A stretch of 37,871 bases of DNA from Deltaproteobacteria bacterium (lineage in GTDB: Bacteria; Desulfobacterota; RBG-13-43-22): the NCBI GenBank assembly GCA_016219065.1, contig JACRCK010000337.1:1-37871 (forward strand), in the 5' to 3' direction. Made by a program: the position numbers and the translations under genes. Numbering within the stretch: the stretch's first letter is position 1; each line of letters opens with the position of its first letter. Below the pieces are notes generated by a model. The model was given only the letters and a program-made list of their open reading frames with translations, was not told the DNA's origin and searched no databases. Shown here one piece after another: positions 15,888-22,762 of the stretch.

Positions 15888-17072
15888 TTGGCCAGGTCAA
15901 CCGAAACGCCCCTCTGGACCCGGGAATTTATTTTTTTTAATGTCGCCGTCTTCCTGGCCTTCATCAACATCGCCGTCTTCTTTTCGTTTGAAGAATATCT
16001 GCGGACCCTGCCCATCGACCCGCAATGGTTCGGGTTGCTGATCGGCCTCTTCTCGGCCGTAGCCCTGGTCCTGCGTCCCTTCATCAGCCCTTTTTCCCAC
16101 CCGGAAAACGCCCGGGGCTGGATCTCCCTGGGAACCCTGGGCGTCATGGCCGCCCTGGCCGCCTACGGTTGGGCCGCTACCTTGGGGTCGATGATGGCGC
16201 TACGGCTGTTTCACGGGGCGGCCCACGTGTTTCTGGCCACGGCCCTGATGACGGTGATCGTTCAACGCATCCCTCCCGGGCGGAGCGGCCAGGCCTTCGG
16301 GCTCCTGTCCATCATCACCCTGCTGCCCTATGCGGTCATTCCGCCTATTTTAAAGGTCCTGATGGCCCGTCTGGGCGGCTATCCCCAGGTCCTGGCTTTT
16401 TTTGCCGGCACCATGATCTTGATTTTTCCCCTGATTTTTTTGAAAGGGCCGGGGCCGGGACCGGGAGACGGGACCCGGCCCGGCCGATTGTCCCGGGCGG
16501 AGATTTGGCGTAATCTGCGGGAAAGGCAAATTTTATTGATTCTGACGGCCATGTTGTTGTTTTATAGTGGGTACGCCCTGATCTTTTTTTTCCTGGCCGG
16601 GTACGCCCGGAACCGGGGGGTGGCCAATCCCGGTTTGTTTTTTACCCTGTCCACCGTCGGGGAGATCGGGATTCGGCTGATCGCTGCCCGGTTTTTTGAC
16701 CGCCTGAACAAAAAAGTCGCCGCCGGCCTGACCCTGCTGGCACTCGCTGCCGGCTATCTGTTCCTGGCCCGGGTGGAGGGGGCCTTCGAGTTTTTCGCTC
16801 TGGGGGCCTTGCTGGGTCTGGGCTGGGGCGTGGTGATGCCGATTTTGAGTGCCCTGCTGTATGACCGCTCCCAGCCGAAGCTGCGGGCCTTCAACACCAA
16901 CCTGGGCCTGCAGATGTTTCAAGGGGGCTTTTTCATCGGCCCGCTGGCGGGGGCCTTGGCGTTGCACCGGGGAGGATACGATGTGCTCTATTTGTTTTGC
17001 GCCCTGCTGGTCCTGGCCGCCGGCGGAATGATTTTTCTGATCCCCATCTCCAAGGAGGATGCCAGTGTCTGA
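15888..17072 (+). CDS. MFS transporter
   Basis: A 394-residue membrane protein with about 12 hydrophobic segments and the central loop typical of the major facilitator superfamily (ERAGPG-rich region about 185-210). It starts at TTG 15888, with AAGGAG about 11 bases upstream and only four bases after the FAD-subunit stop. It is thus coupled to the molybdoenzyme genes. The substrate could be the molybdoenzyme's substrate or product (inference). The last 14 bases overlap the following GNAT-like gene. Confidence 0.87.
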   Translation: MARSTETPLWTREFIFFNVAVFLAFINIAVFFSFEEYLRTLPIDPQWFGLLIGLFSAVALVLRPFISPFSHPENARGWISLGTLGVMAALAAYGWAATLGSMMALRLFHGAAHVFLATALMTVIVQRIPPGRSGQAFGLLSIITLLPYAVIPPILKVLMARLGGYPQVLAFFAGTMILIFPLIFLKGPGPGPGDGTRPGRLSRAEIWRNLRERQILLILTAMLLFYSGYALIFFFLAGYARNRGVANPGLFFTLSTVGEIGIRLIAARFFDRLNKKVAAGLTLLALAAGYLFLARVEGAFEFFALGALLGLGWGVVMPILSALLYDRSQPKLRAFNTNLGLQMFQGGFFIGPLAGALALHRGGYDVLYLFCALLVLAAGGMIFLIPISKEDASV

Positions 17073-18090
17073 AAATCCGATTGCACCCGATCAAACCTGG
17101 GAGGTGGACCTGTTCCGCCCCGAGGACGCCGCAGGGGTGGCCCGGCTGTTTCTCCAGGTCTACGGGGAAGGGTACCCCATCAAAACCTTTATCGAACCGG
17201 CCCGGTTGGTCGAGGAGAACCGGACCCTGCGGACCATCTCCATCGTGGCCCGGACCCCGCGGGGAGATATCGTCGGGCATAACGCTATGTTTAATTCGGC
17301 GCCCTTCAAAGGCCTCTACGAATCCGGCGCGGGCGTGGTCCATCCCCTTTACCGGGGCGGGGCCGGGATCTTTGCCCGGATGAACGCCCACCTACTGGAG
17401 CTGGGAAAAAACAGGTTCAAGATAGCCGCCCTGTTCGGTGAATCGGTCTGCAACCATGTCTTTTCCCAGCGGATGTGCGCCAAACTGGGGGCGGTGACCA
17501 TGGCGGTGGAGCTGGACCTGATGCCGGCGGCGGCCTATTCACAAGAGCAAAGCGCCCGGGGGCGGGTTTCGTCATTGCTGGATTTTATTCATATTCAACC
17601 CCAGACGCAGACGGTTTATATTCCGCGAGTTTTTGACGACGCCCTCGATTTTATGTACAGCGGCTGGCCTGACGAACGGACCCGGCGGCCGTCAACGGCC
17701 TCCATCCCGGCCGATGGCGAAACCGAGTTGGAAACGCAGATCTTCGATTTCGCCCAGGTGGCGCGGCTGGCGGTAAAACGGGCGGGCCGGGATTTCGACC
17801 AAGCCCTGACCGGGTTGGAGGATAAATTTAAGGCCCGGGGCATTGTCGTAATCCAGGTCTGGTTGAATCTGGCCTGGCCCTGGGTGGGTGAGGTGGTGGA
17901 CACCTTGCGGGCCCGGGGTTATTTTTTGGGAGGGCTGCTGCCCCGCTGGTTCGATGCCGACGGGCTGCTCCTGCAAAAAACAGCCGCCCGCCCCGGCTGG
18001 GAAGATATGCAAATTTATTTTGAGCGGGCGCAAAAGATCGCGGCTTTCGCCCGGGCCGATTGGGAAACAAGCAAGGAGACGGAACGATGA
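17059..18090 (+). CDS. Two-lobe GNAT-like acyltransferase, paralogue of the HATPase-fused protein
   Basis: A 343-residue protein. Residues about 15-165 look like a GNAT domain (DAAGVARLFLQVYGEGYP, VVHPLYRGGAGIFARMNAHL as acyl-CoA loop region, CNHVFSQRMCAKLGA). A C-terminal lobe follows (about 185-320; VYIPRVFDDALDFMYSGW, GYFLGGLLPRWF). The order and motifs mirror residues 160-434 of the protein at 9470-10774. It overlaps the MFS stop by 14 bases and overlaps the STAS gene start by four (ATGA). A catalytic role is unproven. It may be the effector of the local partner-switching proteins (inference). Confidence 0.75.
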   Translation: MPVSENPIAPDQTWEVDLFRPEDAAGVARLFLQVYGEGYPIKTFIEPARLVEENRTLRTISIVARTPRGDIVGHNAMFNSAPFKGLYESGAGVVHPLYRGGAGIFARMNAHLLELGKNRFKIAALFGESVCNHVFSQRMCAKLGAVTMAVELDLMPAAAYSQEQSARGRVSSLLDFIHIQPQTQTVYIPRVFDDALDFMYSGWPDERTRRPSTASIPADGETELETQIFDFAQVARLAVKRAGRDFDQALTGLEDKFKARGIVVIQVWLNLAWPWVGEVVDTLRARGYFLGGLLPRWFDADGLLLQKTAARPGWEDMQIYFERAQKIAAFARADWETSKETER

Positions 18091-18425
18091 ACGTGCAAGC
18101 GCAGCAGGAAGAAGGTATCTTAACGGTAGCGGTGGAAGGCAAAGTTGACGGGGCTACGGCGCCTGAACTGGAAAGCCGGTTGGTGGAATGGCTGGATCAG
18201 GGAGAGACGAAGATCATCCTGGACCTGCAGGAAGTCTATTACATCAGCAGCGCCGGTCTGCGGGTGGTCCTGATGGGGGCCAAGCGACTGCAGAACAAAG
18301 GCCGCCTGGTATTGGCCGGCCTGAAACCCGAGGTCAAGGAAATCTTTGAGATGGCCGGATTTGACACCATCCTCGATTTCTATGATCAGCCGGGGGCGGC
18401 CCGGGATGCCCTGTTGCCGGGGTAG
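18087..18425 (+). CDS. STAS-domain anti-sigma factor antagonist
   Basis: A 112-residue single STAS domain. The signature LDLQEVYYISSAGLRVVL has Ser54/Ser55 at the position phosphorylated in RsbV/SpoIIAA-type antagonists. The protein should bind the anti-sigma-type HATPase encoded 12 bases downstream, and be dephosphorylated by a SpoIIE phosphatase such as the one at 7439-9394. The start overlaps the upstream stop (ATGA), with AAGGAG eight bases upstream. Confidence 0.92.
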   Translation: MNVQAQQEEGILTVAVEGKVDGATAPELESRLVEWLDQGETKIILDLQEVYYISSAGLRVVLMGAKRLQNKGRLVLAGLKPEVKEIFEMAGFDTILDFYDQPGAARDALLPG

Positions 18426-18437
18426 CCGGGGCCGGAC

Positions 18438-18860
18438 ATGAAAAAAACCTGGCCGGCGGTTTCCGATTCGGTGCCCGCTATCTGCCTCTGGGTCTTCGAG
18501 GCCGCCCGGGAGGCGGGTTTTTCGGAAAGGGAAGCGGAGCGGTGGGTGCTGGCCGTGGAAGAGGTGGCGATCAATATCGTTCATTACGCCTATCCGGACG
18601 GCACGGCGGGTACGATCGCCGTGGAAATCGACCTCTCCGCCTCGGCAATGACCGTTCGGATTGCGGACTCCGGTCGGCCCTTCAACCCGCTGGCGGCCCC
18701 GGAACCCGATATCGAGGCCTCCCTGGCAGCGAGGGAAATCGGGGGACTGGGCATCTACTTGGCCCGGAAGGTGGTGGATCATATCCACTACGAGCGGCGG
18801 GACGAAGAAAATATCCTCGCCCTGAGCAAGCAGCTTCCTAAAAACGTTAATAATCAATAA
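18438..18860 (+). CDS. RsbW-like anti-sigma HATPase / Ser kinase
   Basis: A 140-residue HATPase_c_2 protein with intact ATP-site motifs: N-box EEVAINIVHYAY (Glu41, Asn46), G1 IADSGRPFNPL (Asp77, Gly79) and G2 GGLGIYLARKVVD. It should phosphorylate the STAS protein encoded just upstream, giving a partner-switching pair. No sigma factor gene is in the window, so its target may be elsewhere or not a sigma factor. Its last codons (VNNQ) and stop lie in an AT-rich repeat. Confidence 0.92.
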   Translation: MKKTWPAVSDSVPAICLWVFEAAREAGFSEREAERWVLAVEEVAINIVHYAYPDGTAGTIAVEIDLSASAMTVRIADSGRPFNPLAAPEPDIEASLAAREIGGLGIYLARKVVDHIHYERRDEENILALSKQLPKNVNNQ

Positions 18861-18880
18861 TCAATTATTAATTATTAATG
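18847..18880. repeat. AT-rich TTAATAATCAATAATC repeat (family C, second copy)
   Basis: An A/T-only stretch with a few C residues, nearly the reverse complement of 9381-9414. It supplies the HATPase stop codon and ends in TTATTAATG, giving an in-frame ATG (18878) for the PfkB gene that is probably not the real start. Confidence 0.75.
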
Positions 18881-18943
18881 AAAAAACGGCCAACCCCCGT
18901 TTCCTGTTTCCGGATTCATCACCTGAAAACCGGGTATCCCACC

Positions 18944-19843
18944 ATGTCTAAAAATCAAATCCCGGAAGTCTACGGCCTCGGCCAGTGTTCCCTGGATTAT
19001 TTCGGCCTCATAAAAAACTATCCACCGGCGGACAGCAAATGTGAATTCACCGGATTGGCGGTTCAGGGAGGGGGACCGGTGGCCACCGCCTTGGCCGCCC
19101 TGTCCCGCTGGGGGGTACACTGCGCCTTTGCCGGAGTGATCGGGGATGATGCTTTCGGCAGACAGATCCAGGCCAGCCTGGAAATGGAAGGAATCGATCT
19201 CCGGGGGTTATTGGTCCGCCAAGGATTCGAATCGCAGTTCGCCTTTATCGCCGTCGAACCCGGGCCGGGAAGACGGACGATTTTCTGGCAGCGGCCGACC
19301 GGGCCGCCGCCGCGGCCGGAAGAACTGGATCTGGATTTAATCCGCCGGGCAAAGGTCTTCCACACGGACGGCCTCTTTCCGGAGGCGGCTCTGGCCGGAG
19401 CCCGGGCAGCCCGCGCGGTCGGGGTCCCGGTGGTCGTGGACGCCGGATCGCTGCGGGACGGGATGCTGGACCTGGCCCGCCTGAGCGATTATTTTATCGC
19501 CTCCGCATCTTTCGCCCGTTCACTGGTCGGGAAGGACGACCCGCTGGCGGCCTGCCGGGAAATGGCCGCCCTGGGGCCCGGATTGGTGGGGGTCACTTTG
19601 GGGAAAGAGGGCTACGTGGCCCTCGATCGGGGCCGGCTGATCCGCCGTCCGGCCTACCCGGTGGCGGCGGTGGACACCACCGGCTGCGGCGACGTGTTCC
19701 ACGCCGGCTTTATCTACGGTCTGCTCCAAGGTTGGACAATGGACCGGAGCCTCGACTGGGGGGCCTGGGCCGCCTCCCGGGTCGCCCTGCAGCTCGGCGG
19801 CCGGACCGGGATCCCGCCGCTGCCGGAGTGGTTGAAGGGCTAA
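18944..19843 (+). CDS. PfkB family carbohydrate/nucleoside kinase
   Basis: A 299-residue PfkB-family kinase. The N-terminus VYGLGQCSLDYF and GLAVQGGGPVATALAALSRWG form the first signature. DTTGCGDVFHAGFIYGLLQG is the second signature with the catalytic Asp, where GCGD replaces the usual GAGD. Such enzymes phosphorylate sugars, nucleosides or sugar acids; the motif set does not decide the substrate. ATG 18944 is chosen because the fold begins at once. ATG 18878 would add 22 residues encoded from the repeat edge. It is the last gene of the run after the partner-switching pair. Confidence 0.87.
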   Translation: MSKNQIPEVYGLGQCSLDYFGLIKNYPPADSKCEFTGLAVQGGGPVATALAALSRWGVHCAFAGVIGDDAFGRQIQASLEMEGIDLRGLLVRQGFESQFAFIAVEPGPGRRTIFWQRPTGPPPRPEELDLDLIRRAKVFHTDGLFPEAALAGARAARAVGVPVVVDAGSLRDGMLDLARLSDYFIASASFARSLVGKDDPLAACREMAALGPGLVGVTLGKEGYVALDRGRLIRRPAYPVAAVDTTGCGDVFHAGFIYGLLQGWTMDRSLDWGAWAASRVALQLGGRTGIPPLPEWLKG

Positions 19844-19851
19844 TCAAAATA

Positions 19852-19890
19852 TTTGAAGTTGAGGACAAGGGAAAAATTCAACTTGAATCC
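19852..19890 (+). other. Imperfect hairpin between PfkB and SEC-C genes
   Basis: TGAAGTTGA and TCAACTTGA pair in eight of nine positions across a loop of roughly 20 bases. No T-run follows, so a terminator is not supported; it may be chance. Confidence 0.25.
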
Positions 19891-19926
19891 CGGCAACGGA
19901 ATATAATGAAGGAGATTTAAAGGGCA

Positions 19927-21135
19927 ATGTACCAGAACCTTTCTGACAACGAGTTGCTCGAGTTGATTTTTACGGAAGCGGATCGGCTGGGAATGGAATT
20001 TGTGCGGGAAGTGGAAAAACGCCGCGCTGCGGCCGTTCCTTTCCTCTCCCACGTGCTGATCACGGTACCGAATTACAAATTTGAAGACGATCGCTTTTGG
20101 GGGGTGATCCATGCCGTATATCTTCTCGGCATATTGGGGGATCCCGAGGCGCTCCCGGCTTTGTTGGCCGCGGGGGACCTGGCCGAGGAATATGATATCG
20201 ACTGGATTCTGGAGGCCCTGCCGGAATGCTATCGGCGGTTGGGAAAACCTGCTATTCCGGCTCTGATTAAATACATCGATGGCTTCAAGGCGGATAGGGA
20301 TTTCCTTGAATTGGGGTATACCATCGACGGGCTCTGGAACCTGCGGGAAGATTTTCAGGATGAGCGGGAAAGAATCGACTCTTTCTTCCTTTCCGTGTTG
20401 CGGGACTCGGCCACCGACCCCGGCGTTCGAGGTTGTTTGATCGGCGGTTTCGCCCAGATAGGACGTTCGGATCTGAAACCGGAATTTGACGATTTCTTCA
20501 ATCGGGGAGAGGTGGACCTTACCCTGATTTCACGGGAAAATGTGGACCAGTTGCTGGAAGGGGATCACGGGCCGCCGGGATTCAGACAGGACCTGGAGAA
20601 GTTTTACCGCGCCGATGAAATCGAGGCTCGGCAGCGGCGCTGGGCGGAGGAAGAACGGGAAAGATCGGAGCCGACCCTCGAGGAGTTTCTGCTGGAAAAC
20701 TCTGATCGCCTTTCCCGAAACGAGCCCTGCCCCTGCGGTTCCGGAAAGAAATTCAAAAAATGCCACCTGGCCTGGGTGGAAACCGAGCGGGAGCGGTTGC
20801 GGGAAGAAGAGCATAGGAGGAAAGACCTGGATGAAGCGATCGGGGCCGTCATGCTGGAACGGGAAGCCGAGACGGAAATCCGCCGCTTTCTGGCCCGCAA
20901 AGGGCTGGCTTTCTTGTTCGATGAACTGAAGGCCCGGGTCCTGGAGGCGCAGAAGGCCCCGCAAAAGGAATTTGAACGCAGGGGCTTTCACGGTTATTTT
21001 GGGCCGCTGATTTCCAGGATACCGTTCCGGGACAGAGAAGAAACCAAAGAATTCATGGGATTTTTCATGAATTATTTCAATGCCCTGACGACACAGCTTG
21101 CCGGCCACCCGAGAACGGATGATAAGATAAACTGA
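19927..21135 (+). CDS. HEAT-like/DUF1186 protein with SEC-C zinc motif
   Basis: A 402-residue protein. Residues about 1-230 are helical and HEAT-like, as in DUF1186 (HAVYLLGILGDPEALPALLAAGD, GYTIDGLWNLRED). A charged helix (EARQRRWAEEERERSE) leads to a SEC-C motif, RNEPCPCGSGKKFKKCH (Cys268, Cys270, Cys279, His280), which binds zinc in SecA and in many proteins of unknown function. A second charged helix and an alpha-helical C-terminus follow. AAGGAG lies upstream of the ATG. Role unknown; protein-protein binding or quality control is possible. Confidence 0.82.
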   Translation: MYQNLSDNELLELIFTEADRLGMEFVREVEKRRAAAVPFLSHVLITVPNYKFEDDRFWGVIHAVYLLGILGDPEALPALLAAGDLAEEYDIDWILEALPECYRRLGKPAIPALIKYIDGFKADRDFLELGYTIDGLWNLREDFQDERERIDSFFLSVLRDSATDPGVRGCLIGGFAQIGRSDLKPEFDDFFNRGEVDLTLISRENVDQLLEGDHGPPGFRQDLEKFYRADEIEARQRRWAEEERERSEPTLEEFLLENSDRLSRNEPCPCGSGKKFKKCHLAWVETERERLREEEHRRKDLDEAIGAVMLEREAETEIRRFLARKGLAFLFDELKARVLEAQKAPQKEFERRGFHGYFGPLISRIPFRDREETKEFMGFFMNYFNALTTQLAGHPRTDDKIN

Positions 21136-21157
21136 AAAAGTGGGGATTAACATTATT

Positions 21158-21194
21158 TTGACAATAGGCTGTTTGTAACTTAAAATAGCTATTT
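21158..21194 (+). promoter_or_regulatory. Sigma-70 promoter with overlapping palindromic operator for Phd/RelE operon
   Basis: TTGACA (21158-21163), a 17-base spacer, and TAAAAT (21181-21186) form a near-consensus sigma-70 promoter about 30 bases before the antitoxin start. The -10 box overlaps a perfect palindrome, AAATAGCTATTT (21183-21194), within a wider AT-rich dyad. Phd/YefM antitoxins repress their own operons at such dyads, so this is the likely operator. Confidence 0.8.
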
Positions 21195-21215
21195 AAAAAA
21201 ACAACTGGAGTTCTC

Positions 21216-21485
21216 ATGGAAGATTTTCAAAAGATATTGCCGGTTTCCAAGGCTAAAAGGGATTTTTTGGATCTCCTGAAACAAATGGAGCAGGAGGGAA
21301 GTACCATCGCCTTAACCCGGGATGGAGAGGCGGTGGGAGTGATGATGCCTCTGTCCCGGTATGAAGCCATGCAGGAGACCATAGAGATCCTGGGGGACAA
21401 AGAGATTATCCGCTCCCTGAAGGCCTCCCAGAAAGACTTCCAGACCGGAAAGACCGTTCCCCATGAAAAGGTTTGGAGCGATTGA
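21216..21485 (+). CDS. Phd/YefM-family antitoxin
   Basis: An 89-residue protein with the Phd/YefM fold: ILPVSKAKRDFLDLLKQM, ALTRDGEAVGVMMPLSRYEAMQET, then a disordered charged tail expected to wrap the toxin. A TGGAG ribosome site precedes the ATG. The stop overlaps the toxin start by one base. It should bind DNA at the dyad described at 21183-21194. Confidence 0.92.
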   Translation: MEDFQKILPVSKAKRDFLDLLKQMEQEGSTIALTRDGEAVGVMMPLSRYEAMQETIEILGDKEIIRSLKASQKDFQTGKTVPHEKVWSD

Positions 21486-21772
21486 TGCCCTATCGGATCG
21501 TTTATTCCGAAACCGCTGTTAAAATCATTCGCAGGCTTCACCCGTCGCTGAAACCGCTGATCAGAAAGAAAATCGAAGTCCTGCAGGATAACCCTTTTCT
21601 GGGAAAAGCCCTGGAACGGGAACTGCCCGGGTACTACTCTATGAAAAGCAAAAAATACCGGGTGATTTACCGATTGGATCATCCGGGAAAGACCATCCAA
21701 ATTCATTATGTGGGATATCGGCGCGACATTTACGATCTATATAAAAAATTGATTACGGAGGCAGACCGATGA
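21485..21772 (+). CDS. RelE/ParE-family toxin
   Basis: A 95-residue RelE/ParE superfamily protein (YRIVYSETAVKIIRRLHPSL, KALERELPGYYSMKSKKYRV, IYRLDHPGKTIQIHYVGYRR). The C-terminal basic/Tyr residues (YRRDIYDLY) are typical of ribosome-dependent mRNA interferases. The ATG shares one base with the antitoxin stop. A TTG 12 bases upstream is in frame, but GGAG six bases before the ATG favours 21485. It overlaps the next gene by four bases. Confidence 0.92.
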   Translation: MPYRIVYSETAVKIIRRLHPSLKPLIRKKIEVLQDNPFLGKALERELPGYYSMKSKKYRVIYRLDHPGKTIQIHYVGYRRDIYDLYKKLITEADR

Positions 21773-22083
21773 AAAAAAGAATGCGGAAAAAATTATACCT
21801 GGGGGAATTCCAGGAGTTCGGCTTTGAAGTCCAGTTTCGTCTCCCGTCCGACCTGAGCGAAGCGGACCAGGAGGCCTTCTTCGACGCCTTCATGGCCGAG
21901 GCTATCGATCGCCACGGTCTGCTGGCCGGCGGCGGCTGCGGTACGGAATGGGATATCTTCGTCACCCTGGCCGATCGGGGTTCGGCCGAAGAGAAACATC
22001 GGAAACTGGTGGAGGACTGGCTGCGAAATTCTCCCCAGGTAGCGGATATACGCATTGGACCCCTGGTCGATGCTTGGAATTAG
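21769..22083 (+). CDS. yggL: YggL-like (DUF469) 50S ribosome-binding protein
   Basis: A 104-residue protein similar over its length to E. coli YggL/DUF469: an N-terminal basic stretch (KKRMRKKLYLGEFQEFGFEV), a middle (FFDAFMAEAIDRHGLLAGGG) and the C-terminus (VEDWLRNSPQVADIRIGPLVDAWN). YggL is reported to associate with the 50S subunit. Here it is translationally coupled (ATGA) to the RelE-like toxin, an unusual third gene for a toxin-antitoxin operon. Confidence 0.85.
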   Translation: MKKRMRKKLYLGEFQEFGFEVQFRLPSDLSEADQEAFFDAFMAEAIDRHGLLAGGGCGTEWDIFVTLADRGSAEEKHRKLVEDWLRNSPQVADIRIGPLVDAWN

Positions 22084-22206
22084 GAGGAGATCGACGCACC
22101 CCTGATCCGGTTTTTAAAAATGGATAAATATTATTTTTTCTCCCGTTTCACATTTTTTAAAAAACTGCATAAGCCCTGGATATCGGCCGAATGATTTTGG
22201 ATCGAT

Positions 22207-22620
22207 AGAAGCGTCAAGGTTGGGGGGCAAGGGTGATTGATCGCCTTTCTGTAGATCTGCGAGAGGCTTACCCAGACATGAGTGGCTTATCATCACGTAA
22301 CCTCAAATACATGCGCGCTTTTGCGGCGGCCTGGCCGGATCGCGAAATTGTGCAGCCGGTTGCTGCACAATTTCCTTGGTTCCATACTGAGATGTTACGT
22401 CGTGGTGGAACTGAAGGCCGTCCCTTTTAACCCGGGCTTTGTCGGCACCATGAACATGTATCTCTCCGCGGTGGACGACCTGTTACGACACACTGACGAT
22501 AAACCCTCCATCGGACTAATTCTATGCCGTTCGAAAAATAAACTTAAGGAATTGAAAGGGAGCCTCCCTACAGTAGAAGAGATTGAAGGAGAATTGACAT
22601 GGGACAGACGATCGAAATGA
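22207..22620 (+). pseudogene. DUF1016 (YhcG-type PD-D/EXK nuclease) deletion pseudogene
   Basis: Two pieces of a DUF1016 protein are joined by deletion and frameshift. Piece one (about 22209-22380) reads KRQGWGARVIDRLSVDLREA ... SSRNLKYMRAFAAAWPD ... PVAAQFPW, from the N-terminal domain; an in-frame TAG at 22206 removes the start. Piece two (about 22380-22608, different frame) reads LRCYVVVELKAVPFNPGF ... YLSAVDDLLRHTDDKPSIGL, from the C-terminal nuclease domain. Roughly 150-200 residues are missing between them. A second internal deletion of about 25-30 residues lies between ILCRSKNK and LKGSLPTVEE. The protein cannot be functional. Confidence 0.85.
22344..22374. repeat. 13-bp perfect inverted repeat within the DUF1016 remnant
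   Basis: GAAATTGTGCAGC (22344-22356) pairs perfectly with GCTGCACAATTTC (22362-22374) across a five-base loop. It encodes EIVQPVAAQF. The conserved EIVQQxVAQ protein motif may itself favour such a palindrome, so a separate function is uncertain. Confidence 0.55.
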
Positions 22621-22636
22621 TCAATATGGAGACCTG

Positions 22637-22762
22637 ATGGCGAAAATTCAGGAGGAGTTTCATATTTATGCAGATTTAAAGCCGGACCCTATGGGTGCGG
22701 ATCGTTTGCTGGTTACCGGTTTGAAGGGATGGATAACTCCGAATATTTCGAAAAACAACTGA
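22637..22762 (+). CDS. Possible 41-residue small ORF before the TOTE helicase
   Basis: ATG 22637 to TGA 22762 encodes MAKIQEEFHIYADLKPDPMG, then ADRLLVTGLKGWITPNISKNN. It begins just after a short frame that ends in TGATGG. Its last 34 bases overlap the helicase gene in another frame. I do not recognise it and cannot show that it is translated. It could be a truncated relic or a leader for the helicase. Confidence 0.3.
   Translation: MAKIQEEFHIYADLKPDPMGADRLLVTGLKGWITPNISKNN

Noticed and set aside
22344-22374. Transcription terminator
   Set aside because: The hairpin has no T-run and lies inside decayed coding sequence. The protein motif it encodes explains much of the symmetry.
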